Below, in pieces: positions 51,592 to 61,217 of a stretch of DNA of 64,000 bases; position 1 is the first letter of the stretch, and each line of letters opens with the position of its first letter. The DNA is taken from contig NZ_BMWG01000020.1 of assembly GCF_014651115.1 (NCBI RefSeq), positions 30,994 through 94,993 of the forward strand, in the 5' to 3' direction. The notes beneath the pieces were generated by a model. It worked only from the letters and a program-made list of their open reading frames with translations, searched no databases and was not told where the DNA came from. The translations under genes and the position numbers were made by a program. Origin of the DNA: Streptomyces inusitatus (GTDB lineage Bacteria; Actinomycetota; Actinomycetes; Streptomycetales; Streptomycetaceae).

Positions 51592-52122
51592 ATGACCACC
51601 GACGCGATCACCGCGACCCCCGCCGCGGGCCACACCGTCACCCCGGAGACGGTCCGCCGATTCCTCTACCGCGAGGCCCGCCACCTCGACGACCGCGAGT
51701 TCGAGAAGTGGCTGGAGTGCTACCACCCGGACGCCGAGTTCTGGATGCCCGCCTGGGCCGACGACGACGAGCTGACCCGGGACCCGCAGAGCGAGATCTC
51801 GCTGATCTACTACGCGAACCGGGGCGGTCTGGAGGACCGGGTCTTCCGCATCCGCACCGACCGCTCCAGCGCGACCAGCCTTCCGGAGCCGCGCACCAGC
51901 CACAACATCACCAATGTCGAGATCACCGCGGCGGACGGCGGTCTGGTGGAGGTCCGCTTCAACTGGTTCACGCTCTACTACCGCTACCAGAGCGTCGACA
52001 CCTACTTCGGCACCTCGTTCTACCGCATCGACTTCACCGCCGCCGACCCGCTGATCACCAGCAAGAAGGTCGTGCTCAAGAACGACTACATCCACCACGT
52101 GGTCGACGTCTACCACGTCTGA
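51592..52122 (+). CDS. benB: Benzoate 1,2-dioxygenase, small (beta) subunit
   Basis: 176 aa. The structural subunit of the alpha3beta3 oxygenase, cone-like NTF2 fold. The opening ETVRRFLYREARHLDDREFEKWLECYHPDAEFWMPAW and terminal TSKKVVLKNDYIHHVVDVYHV are diagnostic. A 109-bp gap to benA holds short imperfect repeats of GACGAGC with no evident role. Confidence 0.95.
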   Translation: MTTDAITATPAAGHTVTPETVRRFLYREARHLDDREFEKWLECYHPDAEFWMPAWADDDELTRDPQSEISLIYYANRGGLEDRVFRIRTDRSSATSLPEPRTSHNITNVEITAADGGLVEVRFNWFTLYYRYQSVDTYFGTSFYRIDFTAADPLITSKKVVLKNDYIHHVVDVYHV

Positions 52123-52132
52123 CCGGCCCGAA

Positions 52133-53170
52133 ATGAGCGCACCCATGGCATTCCAGGTCGCCCTGAACTTTGAGGACGGCATCACCCGGTTCATCGACTG
52201 CCGGGCGGACGAGACCGTCGCCGACGCCTCCTACCGGGCACGCATCAACATCCCGCTCGACTGCCGCGACGGAGCCTGCGGCACCTGCAAGTCGCTCTGC
52301 GAATCAGGGACGTACGACGGCGGCGACTACATCGACGAGGCCCTCACCGAGGACGAGGCGGCCCTCGGCCACTGCCTGCCCTGCCAGATGACCCCGCGGA
52401 GCGATCTCGTACTGAGCATCCCCGCGACCTCCGCCTCGGCCCGGACCGCCGCGGCCGTCCACCGCGCCACCCTCACCGCCGTCGAACGGCACTCCGCCAC
52501 CACCGTCGGCTTCACCCTGGAGGTCGACGACCGCGCGGCACTGGACTTCCTGCCCGGCCAGTACGTCAATGTCACCGTTCCCGGCACCGACCGGCACCGC
52601 TCGTACTCCTTCAGCTCCGGGCCCGGGCAGCGCCGGGTCTCCTTCCTCGTCCGCATCGCCGAGGGCGGCCTGATGTCGGGCTATCTCACCGAACGGGCGA
52701 AGGCGGGGGACCGTATCGACTTCACCGGCCCGATGGGCAGCTTCTACCTCCGCGACCTGGCCCGGCCCGCGCTCCTCCTCGCCGGCGGCACCGGGCTGGC
52801 CCCCCTGCTCTCCATGCTGGAACAGCTCGCGCACAAGCCGCCCGCCCACCCCGTCCACCTCCTCTACGGGGTCACAACGGATCAGGACCTGGTCCATCTG
52901 GACACCCTCGCCGACCACGCCGCCACCGTCCCCGGATTCACCTTCGACCACACGGTCGCCGACCCGTCCAGCGGCGCGCGGAACAAGGGGTACGTCACCG
53001 GGCTGATCGACTCCGCGACCCTGCACCGGGGGAACGCCGACGTCTATCTCTGCGGGCCGCCCGCCATGGTCGAGGCGGTACGGGGCCACATCGCCGCGCT
53101 CGGCGTCACCCCGGCGAGCTTCCACTACGAGAAGTTCACCGCGACGGCGACGCCGGGGGCGCTTCGATGA
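52133..53170 (+). CDS. benC: Benzoate dioxygenase reductase
   Basis: 345 aa electron-transfer subunit carrying NADH electrons to the oxygenase. The plant-type [2Fe-2S] cluster is CRDGACGTCKSLC plus the downstream Cys of GHCLPCQM (about 42-85). The FAD-binding RSYSFSSGPG and NAD-binding AGGTGLAPLLSML and YLCGPPAMV motifs follow. Its stop overlaps benD as ATGA. Confidence 0.95.
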   Translation: MSAPMAFQVALNFEDGITRFIDCRADETVADASYRARINIPLDCRDGACGTCKSLCESGTYDGGDYIDEALTEDEAALGHCLPCQMTPRSDLVLSIPATSASARTAAAVHRATLTAVERHSATTVGFTLEVDDRAALDFLPGQYVNVTVPGTDRHRSYSFSSGPGQRRVSFLVRIAEGGLMSGYLTERAKAGDRIDFTGPMGSFYLRDLARPALLLAGGTGLAPLLSMLEQLAHKPPAHPVHLLYGVTTDQDLVHLDTLADHAATVPGFTFDHTVADPSSGARNKGYVTGLIDSATLHRGNADVYLCGPPAMVEAVRGHIAALGVTPASFHYEKFTATATPGALR

Positions 53171-53976
53171 GGCCGCCGCGGGAACCGGGCGGGCCGGCTT
53201 CCCCCTGGGCGCACCCGGGGCGGTTCGCCGGGAAGAAGGCCGTGGTCACCGGCGCGGCACAGGGCATCGGCCTCGCCGTCGCCCGCCGTCTCGCCGCCGA
53301 GTCCGCCGATGTCGTCCTGGTCGACCGGGCCGAGACCGTCCGGGAGGCCGCCGAGGAGCTGGGCGGCCACGCCGTCATCGCCGATCTGGAGCGGTACGAG
53401 GAGGCCGAGGCCGCCATCGGCGAAGCCCATCGCCACCACGGCCGGATCGACTGCCTCGTCAACAATGTGGGCGGCACCATCTGGGCCAAACCCTACGAGC
53501 ACTACACCCCCGACCAGATCCGGGCCGAGATCCACCGCTCGCTCTTCCCCACCCTCTGGAGCTGCCGGGCGGTCCTTCCCCACCTCATCGCCCAGCGCTC
53601 GGGCACCATCGTCAACGTCTCCTCCGTCGCGACCCGGGGCGTCAACCGGGTCCCCTACGCGGCGGCCAAGGGCGGGGTCAACGCCATCACCGCGGCGCTG
53701 GCGCTGGAGGCCGCCCCGTACGGAATCCGGGTCGTGGCCACCGCACCCGGCGGCACGGACGCCCCCGCCCGGCGGGTCGCCCGGGGGCCCGCGGCCGAGG
53801 ACGATCAGGAACGGGAGTGGTACCGGCAGATCGTGGCGCAGACCGTCGAATCGTCGCTGATGAAACGGTACGGCTCGCTGGCGGAGCAGGCCGCGGCCAT
53901 CGTCTTCCTCGCCTCCGACGAGGCCTCCTACATCACGGGCACGGTTCTGCCCGTCGCGGGAGGCGACCTCGGCTGA
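53167..53976 (+). CDS. benD: 1,6-dihydroxycyclohexa-2,4-diene-1-carboxylate dehydrogenase
   Basis: 269 aa short-chain dehydrogenase that turns the benzoate dihydrodiol into catechol and CO2. TGAAQGIG (NAD-binding), NNVGG and the YAAAK active site are visible, followed by the C-terminal YITGTVLPVAGGDLG. Overlaps benC by four bases; 46 bp upstream of the regulator. Confidence 0.94.
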   Translation: MRPPREPGGPASPWAHPGRFAGKKAVVTGAAQGIGLAVARRLAAESADVVLVDRAETVREAAEELGGHAVIADLERYEEAEAAIGEAHRHHGRIDCLVNNVGGTIWAKPYEHYTPDQIRAEIHRSLFPTLWSCRAVLPHLIAQRSGTIVNVSSVATRGVNRVPYAAAKGGVNAITAALALEAAPYGIRVVATAPGGTDAPARRVARGPAAEDDQEREWYRQIVAQTVESSLMKRYGSLAEQAAAIVFLASDEASYITGTVLPVAGGDLG

Positions 53977-54022
53977 CCCGACCCGGCCCCATCCCCGGCG
54001 GGCAGTGCTACCGTGCCGGAGC

Positions 54023-56854
54023 ATGGACACCCCTCCTGACCAGCGGCGAAGCCTGATCGGACGGGCGGGTGAGCGTATGGCCCTCAGCCGCGCGCTCAGT
54101 GCCGCCCACACCGGCCACCCCTCGACAGTGCTGGTGGAAGGGCCCGCGGGCAGCGGGAAGACCACTCTCGTCGACCATGTCCTCATCGACCGCGCACACC
54201 CCCTGCGCGTCCTGCGCGCGACCGGGGTGCCCTGGGAGTCCGGAATCGCGCTCGGCGTGGCAGGCCGGCTGCTGCGGACCACCCCGCCGGACGGCCCCGG
54301 CGACCCCCGAGACCCCGGCGACCCCGGAGACCCCGGTGACCCCCGCGAATCCGACGGCCGCACGATCCTCGGCACCGCCCGGCGGCTCCACCGGCTCTGG
54401 ACGGCCCCGCCCCACGGTGAACCGCTCGTGGTGGTCGTCGACGACGCCCACTGGGCCGACGTCGAGAGCCTGCGGGCGATCGAGTCCGCCGTACGCGCCC
54501 TGACGACGGAGCGGCTTCTCGTGATCCTGCTGGCACGGGACGACACGACAGGACCGGGGCCGCGGCGGAACCCGCCGGTGGAGACCCTGGAACACCTCGA
54601 CGGCCGACAGGGCGAAACGATACGGCTCGGCCCGCTCGACCCCGAGGACGTCAGGGAACTCGCCCGCCACCGGGACGGAGTCGACCTCTCCCTCCCCGCC
54701 GCCCGGCATCTGTGCCGACACACCCGCGGCAACCCCCGGCACATCACCCGGCTGCTCCAGGAGCTGCCCCGCGACATCTGGCAGGACTGGCGGCCCGCGC
54801 TGCCCGCTCCCTCCCGCTATACGTCGGTGGTCCGGCACTCCCTCGCGAGCTGCGGCGAAGCCGCCCGCGCCCTGGTCGAGGCCTGCTCGGTCATCGACGG
54901 CGACGCGCCCCTCGACGAAGCCGCCCGCCTCGCCGGTCTCCCCGACCCGCTGCCCGCGGCGGACGAGGCGGCCGAGGCGGGGCTGCTGATCGCGACCGTC
55001 GAACCCGGTCGCGCCCTGCTGGCCTTCCCCCATCCGCTGACCCGCGCCGCCGTCCTCACCACCCTCGGCCTGACCCGCCGCCGTCTGCTCCACCTCCGCG
55101 CCGCCGAGGTCGCCGACGACCCGGGACGGCGGCTGGCGCACCGGGCGGCGGCCACCACCACGGACGCCGGGCTCGCCGACGAGCTGGACCGGTACGCCGC
55201 CGAGCGCGCAGGCGCGGGGGAGTGGGCCACCGTCGCCGCCACCCTGGTCAGAGCGGGCCGGCTCAGCCCGGTCCGGGCCGTCCGCGAGGACCGGCTGCTG
55301 CGCGCCGTCGACGCGATGATCGGCGCGGGGGACATCCCCCAGGCCGTGGCGTTCGCCGCGGAACTGGAGAGCTTCCCCACCGCCGCCCCGCGCGACGTCG
55401 TGCTCGGCTATCTGGCCATCATGCGGGGCCGCTCGGCCGAGGCGGAGACCTTCCTCACCCGCGCCTGGGCCCGCTGCGACGCCGCGACCCGGCCCGACCT
55501 CACGGCGAAGATCTGCCAGCGCCGGGTGCTCCACGCACTCGGACGCTGGGACGCCCCGGGACTGGTCACCTGGGCCCGCCGCGCCCTGGAGCTCGCGGAC
55601 CCCGCCGATCCCGCCGCGATCGAGTCCGAGGCCGTGCTGGGGCTGGGCCTCGCCGCCATGGGCCGGGCCGAGGAGGCCGTGTCCGTGTACGAGTCGGCCG
55701 CGGCCAAGGTCTCCGGCGGGGCCCAGTCCCAGCGGTTCCAACTGGGCCGGGGCTGGGTGGATCTCGCCCTGGACGCCCCCGAGGCCGCCCGCCGGGCGTT
55801 CGAGGAGGCCGTCCCCACCGGGTACCGGCTGGGCTCCACCCGGATCTCCCTCTGGGCCCAGGGCTGGCTGGCCCGCACCCAGTTCGCGCTGGGGGCCTGG
55901 CCGGAGGCGCTGGAAACGGTGGAGCGGGCCGCCGCCCGTCTCACCGAGGTCAGAATCGAACTCGTCCGCCCCCTGGTCCACTGGACCGGGGCCCAGCTCC
56001 ACGCGCTCCGGGGCGACTGGGAGAGCGCCGAGGACCATCTCGCCCGGGCCGCCGCGGGCGGACACCACTACGAGGTCATGATGGTCCCGGCCGCCCTGGC
56101 GCGCGCCCAGGTCGCCGAAGCGCGCGGCGACTACGCCCGGGCCGTCGACGCCCTCGCGCCCGTCGTCCGGCTGCCGTCCCGGGCGGGCGTCGACGAACCC
56201 GGCTTCTGGCCCTGGCCGGACGTCTACGCCAACGCCCTGGTGATGACCCATCGCGTCGAGGAGGCCGACGCCTTCCTCACCCCCCACGAAGAACTCGCCG
56301 CCCGGCGCGGCCATCGCTCCACCCGGGCAAGACTCGGCCTGGTCCGAGGCCGGATCACCGCCGCCCGCGGCGACATCGACGCCGCCCGGCACACCTTCGA
56401 GACGGCCCTCGCCCGGCTGGACCGGCTGCCGCTGCCGTACGACCTGGCCCGGGTGAACTTCGCGTACGGACAGACCCTGCGCCGCGCCGGAAAGCGCCGG
56501 GACGCCGACACCGTCCTGCGGAACGCCCGCGACGCCTACAGCGCGCTGGGGGCCCACACCTATGTCGAGCGGTGCGACCGGGAACTCAACGCGGGCGGTC
56601 TGAACGGCGGCCGGGCCGCCGCCGGGGCCGACCGGCTCACCGCGCAGGAGCGGGCCGTCGCCGGGCTGGTCGCGGCCGGGGCCAGCAATCAGCGGACGGC
56701 CTCGGAACTGTTCATCTCGGTCAAGACCGTGCAGTACCACCTGACGAGGATCTACGCCAAGCTCGGCATCCGCTCCCGGGGCGAACTGGCCGCGAGCTTC
56801 CACGGGACGGTGCCCGGGACCGCGACCGGGGCCGGGGCCGGGGCCGAGCGGTGA
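54023..56854 (+). CDS. LuxR-family LAL regulator, BenR-like
   Basis: 943 aa from ATG 54023. AAA/STAND ATPase with Walker A GPAGSGKTT (about 40-48) and Walker B VVVVDDAHWAD, a long TPR-like helical middle, and a LuxR HTH at the end (SNQRTASELFISVKTVQYHLTRIYAKLGIRSRGEL). It directly follows benD. LAL regulators activate benABCD in Corynebacterium and Rhodococcus (BenR), so activation by benzoate is likely. A 56-bp run of GACCCC-type repeats (54298-54353) codes for repeated Asp-Pro-Gly near residues 94-110. GTG 54005 is an alternative start. Confidence 0.88.
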   Translation: MDTPPDQRRSLIGRAGERMALSRALSAAHTGHPSTVLVEGPAGSGKTTLVDHVLIDRAHPLRVLRATGVPWESGIALGVAGRLLRTTPPDGPGDPRDPGDPGDPGDPRESDGRTILGTARRLHRLWTAPPHGEPLVVVVDDAHWADVESLRAIESAVRALTTERLLVILLARDDTTGPGPRRNPPVETLEHLDGRQGETIRLGPLDPEDVRELARHRDGVDLSLPAARHLCRHTRGNPRHITRLLQELPRDIWQDWRPALPAPSRYTSVVRHSLASCGEAARALVEACSVIDGDAPLDEAARLAGLPDPLPAADEAAEAGLLIATVEPGRALLAFPHPLTRAAVLTTLGLTRRRLLHLRAAEVADDPGRRLAHRAAATTTDAGLADELDRYAAERAGAGEWATVAATLVRAGRLSPVRAVREDRLLRAVDAMIGAGDIPQAVAFAAELESFPTAAPRDVVLGYLAIMRGRSAEAETFLTRAWARCDAATRPDLTAKICQRRVLHALGRWDAPGLVTWARRALELADPADPAAIESEAVLGLGLAAMGRAEEAVSVYESAAAKVSGGAQSQRFQLGRGWVDLALDAPEAARRAFEEAVPTGYRLGSTRISLWAQGWLARTQFALGAWPEALETVERAAARLTEVRIELVRPLVHWTGAQLHALRGDWESAEDHLARAAAGGHHYEVMMVPAALARAQVAEARGDYARAVDALAPVVRLPSRAGVDEPGFWPWPDVYANALVMTHRVEEADAFLTPHEELAARRGHRSTRARLGLVRGRITAARGDIDAARHTFETALARLDRLPLPYDLARVNFAYGQTLRRAGKRRDADTVLRNARDAYSALGAHTYVERCDRELNAGGLNGGRAAAGADRLTAQERAVAGLVAAGASNQRTASELFISVKTVQYHLTRIYAKLGIRSRGELAASFHGTVPGTATGAGAGAER

Positions 56855-56881
56855 CGGCGGCCCGGCCGGGGGCGCGTTCCC

Positions 56882-57142
56882 TCACCCTCGGCCGATGGAG
56901 GAGGGGAGGACGGGCGCTCGACTGTCCTGGGCGTCCCGCCCGTGCGCGAGATGGCCGCCCCACCCGCCCGGCCACGGCTCCAGGGCCGGTCCGGCCGTCG
57001 ACCCCGCGGTACTGCCGGGCGGGCGGCCCGTCGACTCGATGTGACCGGCCTGGACGGTGGCGGTCAACGCGGCCCCGGACAGCACCGCGACGACGGCGAG
57101 CCCCGTCAGGCGATTCATTCCCCGGCCCTCTGTTCCCTTCAT
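56882..57142 (-). CDS. Small secreted peptide candidate
   Basis: 86 aa (or from internal Met, MNRLTGLAVVAVLSGAALTATVQA). A good Sec signal peptide is followed by an Arg/Pro/Gly-rich tail with no recognised domain. GAGGGGAG lies upstream of the outer ATG. The tail composition is close to antisense noise, so the gene is doubtful. Confidence 0.4.
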   Translation of the reverse strand: MKGTEGRGMNRLTGLAVVAVLSGAALTATVQAGHIESTGRPPGSTAGSTAGPALEPWPGGWGGHLAHGRDAQDSRAPVLPSSIGRG

Positions 57143-57325
57143 GGGCGACTCCCCTCCACGGTCCCCACGGTTCCGGTCCCCACCGGACCACTCTCCACCC
57201 GGGCCGCTCCCTCGCCTACGAGCCCGGCGGGAGTTGCCGAAGGATTGAGCGGTCCTTGGCCGGGAGTTGGGCTTCCGCTTACCGGGCCGATGGACGGAGA
57301 GGCGTTCCCCGCCCGTCGCCCCGTA

Positions 57326-57772
57326 TCACCGCCTGCCGCGCCGTACCCAGTGCGCACGGCGCTGATACCGGGCGACGGGCGGCGGCCCTCCTTCCCCGCG
57401 CGGACGGTCAGGGGCGGCGGCGCCCGGGGCGGCGCCCGGGGTGACGGCTTCCCCGGCAGGCGCGCCGACGGTGCCGTCCGCCGGTGGCCGGAGCCCTTCG
57501 GCGGAGTAGACCGTCGTCGCGATGACGTCCACCAGCTGCTGTTCCGTGAAGCTCTCGGAGCCGGGGACATGGGGGACGAAGCCGATGAGAACACCGTCGC
57601 TGACGATCTCCGCGTCGAGCCCTGCCGCTCCGTCGACGTCCCAGAGCGCCTCGATCCCCTCGTCGAGAACCACACGGACACCGAATTCGTAGACCCCCGC
57701 CTCCACGAGGTGGGCCATCACCTCGCGCGCGCGGAGCGCTGACACGATACGGCCGGCGCGTTCCGAATCCAT
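57326..57772 (-). CDS. Conserved hypothetical protein
   Basis: 148 aa. ATG 57772 is preceded by a perfect GAAGGAGG, so the gene is credible. Residues 1-90 are a small mixed alpha/beta domain (AEIVSDGVLIGFVPHVPGSESFTEQQLVDVIATTVYS); the C-terminus is a low-complexity Ala/Pro/Arg tail. No recognised family; leftward, possibly monocistronic, next to the iron-transport region but on the opposite strand. Confidence 0.6.
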   Translation of the reverse strand: MDSERAGRIVSALRAREVMAHLVEAGVYEFGVRVVLDEGIEALWDVDGAAGLDAEIVSDGVLIGFVPHVPGSESFTEQQLVDVIATTVYSAEGLRPPADGTVGAPAGEAVTPGAAPGAAAPDRPRGEGGPPPVARYQRRAHWVRRGRR

Positions 57773-58199
57773 GGCGGCCGGACCTCCTTCGAGTACGGGG
57801 GCGAGGGCGGCCGGGCCCGTCTCCGACGCCCGGTCCGGGGAGAGCTTCCAGGGTGGAAGGGCCTCCCGCAAGCCGCCCCGCCGTGCCGGAGAGCTGGACG
57901 GTCCGGTCGCCCGGCCGCCCGGTCACGGGAGACTGGAAGGAGCTGTGGAGAACAGCCGCGGCGGAGAGCGGGTGACGGACACCATGACCGACGGCGCGCC
58001 GAAACCGTGCGTTCCGGACCGGCCGGCACACCGCCGGATCCCTCTCGTGGAAAGCCGTGAACAGGGCGGAAGCCGACCTAAGGAGACCCCCGCGAAGGGT
58101 CGATTTGGAGTTAGGTTAGGCTAAGTTCAGTCGCAAGTTCTTCGCGGCCCCTTCACCATGCGGTGAGGGGCTGCCTGTCGGTCCTGGGAGTCATCCGCC
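57773..58199. other. Divergent upstream region of the siderophore importer
   Basis: 427 bp. Holds the hypothetical protein's leader, the iron box at 58111-58129, and a hairpin around 58146-58172 (GCCCCTTCACC with GGTGAGGGGC, one bulge) in the leader of the binding-protein mRNA. Confidence 0.6.
58111..58129 (+). promoter_or_regulatory. IdeR/DmdR1-type iron box
   Basis: TTAGGTTAGGCTAAGTTCA matches the actinobacterial iron-box consensus TTAGGTTAGGCTAACCTAA in its first 14 bases. It lies 71-89 bp upstream of the binding-protein GTG and should confer repression of the importer by Fe-loaded DmdR1. Confidence 0.9.
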
Positions 58200-59186
58200 G
58201 TGCGTTCCGCCCGTTTGCGTAAGTCCATCGTCGTCACCGGTGCCGCCCTCTGCGCGGGCATGGTGCTGAGCGCCTGCGGCGAGTCCGGCAAGGAGTCGGA
58301 ATCGGGAAAGAGCCAGGGTGAGGTCACTGTCACGACCGCCAAGGGCAAGCTCGAAGTGCCCCTGAAGCCCGCCAAGGTCGCCGCGCTGGACAACACCTCG
58401 TTCGCGACGCTCAAGGCCTTCGGCATCAAGCCGGTCGCCGTTCCGAAGGGCCTGCTGCCCCCGCAGGGCTTCGAGGACTGGAAGGGCGACTCGTCCATCA
58501 AGGACATCGGCACCCACCGCGAGCCCAAGTTCGAGGCGCTCAATGCGAGTGAGCCTGACCTCATCATCGGCGGCTACCGCTTCGCCGACCACCACGACAA
58601 GCTGGCCAAGATCGCCAAGACGGTCGACGTCGCCCCGTCCGACGAGGCCAAGGGCGGATACGTCAACGCGCTGAAGACGCAGACCCAGGAGCTCGGGAAG
58701 ATCTTCGGCCAGGAGGCCAAGGCCAAGGAGATCGTCGCCGCCCTGGACAAGGCCGAGAAGTCGGCCGCCGACGCCACCAAGGGCGAGAGCGTGTTCCTCG
58801 CGGTCGCCAGCGCCGGCAAGGTCGACAACGGCGCCAGCCGGATCGGCCGTCTCGCCGAGCCGCTGAACCTGAAGAACGTGCTCAGCTCCGAGGGCGAGGA
58901 GAGCACCTCGGTCCACGACAACTCCGGGCTCGCCCCCGAGACGATCGCCAAGCTCAACCCCGACTGGATGATCATGCTGGACCGGGACGCGGCCGTGGGC
59001 GCCGAGTCCGGCGAGGCCATCGCGGCGAAGAAGGTCGTGGACGGCATGGAGGCGTGGGACAAGACCACCTTCCGCGAGAAGGACCAGGTCGTCTACCTGT
59101 CGGGCGACTTCTACCTGACCGAGGGCATCCAGGCCTACACGGACGCCTTCGACTCCGTGGCGACCGCGTTCAACGCGGCCGGCTGA
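58200..59186 (+). CDS. Siderophore-binding lipoprotein of an iron ABC importer
   Basis: 328 aa periplasmic-type (FecB/CeuE-like) substrate-binding protein. GTG start; signal peptide with lipobox LSAC (about residue 22). Two lobes with VAALDNTSFATLKAFGI, PDLIIGGYRFADHH and LNPDWMIMLDRDAA. It feeds the two permeases that follow. Similar to catecholate (enterobactin/anguibactin) importers, ligand unproven. Iron box upstream. Confidence 0.92.
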   Translation: MRSARLRKSIVVTGAALCAGMVLSACGESGKESESGKSQGEVTVTTAKGKLEVPLKPAKVAALDNTSFATLKAFGIKPVAVPKGLLPPQGFEDWKGDSSIKDIGTHREPKFEALNASEPDLIIGGYRFADHHDKLAKIAKTVDVAPSDEAKGGYVNALKTQTQELGKIFGQEAKAKEIVAALDKAEKSAADATKGESVFLAVASAGKVDNGASRIGRLAEPLNLKNVLSSEGEESTSVHDNSGLAPETIAKLNPDWMIMLDRDAAVGAESGEAIAAKKVVDGMEAWDKTTFREKDQVVYLSGDFYLTEGIQAYTDAFDSVATAFNAAG

Positions 59187-59257
59187 ACACTCCCACGCTG
59201 ATGCGGCCCCCCGGCTCGGCCGGGGGGCCGCACACCTTCACCCGCCCCGGAAGCCAT

Positions 59258-60220
59258 ATGCGCCGACTCCCGCTCCTGCTGGCCGCACTCTGTGTGCTGG
59301 CCCTGGTCACCGCCTCGCTGTTCATCGGCGGATACGACATCGACCTGCGCGCCCTGGTCACGGACCCCGAGGCCCGGCGCATGTTCCTCATCTCCCGGGT
59401 GCCGCGCACGCTCGCCCTGGTCCTCGCCGCCGCCGCGATGGCCGTCTCCGGCGTGATCATGCAGATGCTCGTACAGAATCGATTCGTCGAGCCGACCACC
59501 ACGGGCACCAGCGAGTGGGCGGCCCTGGGCGTACTGCTGCTCACCCTCCTCATGCCGGCCGCGTCCCCCATGGTGAAGATGGGCGCCGCCAGCGCCTTCG
59601 CCTTCGTCGGCGCGCTCCTCTTCCTTTTCGTCCTCGGCCGGATCGCGCTCAAATCACAGGTCATCGTGCCGATCGTGGGCATCATGCTCGGCGCCCTGGT
59701 GAGCGCGGTGACGCTGTACATCGCCTCGTCCACGAATCTGCTCCAGATGCTCGCCACCTGGCGCTCGGGCGGCTTCAGCTCGGTGGTGCGCGGAAACTAC
59801 GAGCCGCTGTGGGTGGTGGGAGCCATCGTCGTCGGTCTGTATCTGGCGGCCGACCGCTTCACCATCGCCGGGCTCGGCCGCGACACCGCCACCAGCCTGG
59901 GGCTGCCCTACCGCCGCATCATGTTCACCGGGCTCGTCATGGTCGCCCTGGCCACGGGCGTGACCACCGTCGTCGTCGGATTCATCCCCTTCCTTGGACT
60001 GATCGTGCCGAACCTGGTCTCGATGGCACGCGGCGACGACATCCGCAGGAATCTCCCCTGGGTCGTGCTCAGCAGCGTGGCCCTGATGATCGCCTGCGAC
60101 CTCGTCGGACGGCTCGTCGTCTTCCCACTGGAGATCCCGGCGACGGTGGTACTCGGGGCCGTCGGAGCGGTCGTGTTCGTCGCGATGATCCTGCGTCAGC
60201 GAGGTAAGGCCCATGTCTGA
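59258..60220 (+). CDS. FecCD-type iron-siderophore permease
   Basis: 320 aa, about nine or ten transmembrane segments. SGVIMQMLVQNRFVEPTTTGTSEWAALGVL and the GFIPFLGLIVPNLVSMARGDD coupling loop are typical of the FecCD family, closest to the FatD/CeuB branch. Starts at ATG 59258, 71 bp after the binding protein. Overlaps the next permease by eight bases. Confidence 0.92.
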   Translation: MRRLPLLLAALCVLALVTASLFIGGYDIDLRALVTDPEARRMFLISRVPRTLALVLAAAAMAVSGVIMQMLVQNRFVEPTTTGTSEWAALGVLLLTLLMPAASPMVKMGAASAFAFVGALLFLFVLGRIALKSQVIVPIVGIMLGALVSAVTLYIASSTNLLQMLATWRSGGFSSVVRGNYEPLWVVGAIVVGLYLAADRFTIAGLGRDTATSLGLPYRRIMFTGLVMVALATGVTTVVVGFIPFLGLIVPNLVSMARGDDIRRNLPWVVLSSVALMIACDLVGRLVVFPLEIPATVVLGAVGAVVFVAMILRQRGKAHV

Positions 60221-61217
60221 GAAGCGACTTCCGGCCGCCGCGACGGCGACCGCTCCCATCCGCAAGGGACTCCCCGTCGCCGCGCGGCTCGCCATCGCGG
60301 GCGGGCTCGCCGCCGCCTCGGCGCTCGCCTTCCTCTTCCTCTTCATCGAGGGGTCCTTCGAGTTCGCCTTCGAGCGACGGCTGACCATGCTGGGCACCAT
60401 GACCGTGGTCGCCTTCGCCCAGGCGGTCGGCACGGTGGTCTTCCAGACCATCACCCACAACCGGATCCTCACCCCGTCCATCATGGGGTTCGACTCCGTC
60501 TACATCCTGATGCAGACCCTCCTGGTGGCCGTCTTCGGCGGCGGCGTGCTCGCCGTGACCGACGGGATGCCGAAGCTCATCACCCAGACACTGCTGATGG
60601 TCGGCTTCACGATGCTGCTGTTCGGCTGGCTGTTCTCCGGCCGCAAGGGCAGCATCCATGTGCTCCTCCTGGTCGGAGTGGTCCTGGGGCTCGCCTTCCG
60701 CAGCCTCTCCGACTTCCTCCAGCGGCTGCTCTCACCCTCCGAGTACGACGTCCTCTCGGCACGGCTGTTCGGACGGCTCAGCAGCGCCGAGCCGGGATAT
60801 CTGCCCCTGGCGGGCGCGGTGTGCCTGATCGTCGGCGTCGTCGTCTGGCAGCGCCGCTACCGGCTCGACACCCTGCTCCTCGGCCGCGACGCCGCCACGA
60901 ACCTCGGCGTCGCCCACAAGCGCGAGCTGACGGTGATGCTCCTGCTGATCTCCCTGCTGATCGCGATGTCGACCGCGCTCGCGGGCCCCATGACCTTCTT
61001 CGGGTTCGTCACCGCGATGCTCGCCTACCAGATGTCGGGCACCCACCGGCACATCGTCGTACTGCCGATGGCGTTCCTCATCGGGCTGATCACCCTGGCG
61101 GGCGGCCAGTTCGTCATGGAGCACGTCTTCTACGCCTCCGGCATGCTCACCGTCGTCATCGAGTTCCTCGGCGGGGCGATCTTCCTCGCCCATCTCCTCC
61201 GGAAGGGCACCCTGTGA
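60213..61217 (+). CDS. FecCD-type iron-siderophore permease, second subunit
   Basis: 334 aa, again nine or ten membrane segments after a short basic N-terminus. THNRILTPSIMGFDSVYILMQ and the AGPMTFFGFVTAMLAYQ loop fit the FatC/CeuC branch. Starts eight bases before the first permease ends and overlaps the ATPase as GTGA, so the three are translated together and form a heterodimeric channel. Confidence 0.92.
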   Translation: MSEKRLPAAATATAPIRKGLPVAARLAIAGGLAAASALAFLFLFIEGSFEFAFERRLTMLGTMTVVAFAQAVGTVVFQTITHNRILTPSIMGFDSVYILMQTLLVAVFGGGVLAVTDGMPKLITQTLLMVGFTMLLFGWLFSGRKGSIHVLLLVGVVLGLAFRSLSDFLQRLLSPSEYDVLSARLFGRLSSAEPGYLPLAGAVCLIVGVVVWQRRYRLDTLLLGRDAATNLGVAHKRELTVMLLLISLLIAMSTALAGPMTFFGFVTAMLAYQMSGTHRHIVVLPMAFLIGLITLAGGQFVMEHVFYASGMLTVVIEFLGGAIFLAHLLRKGTL

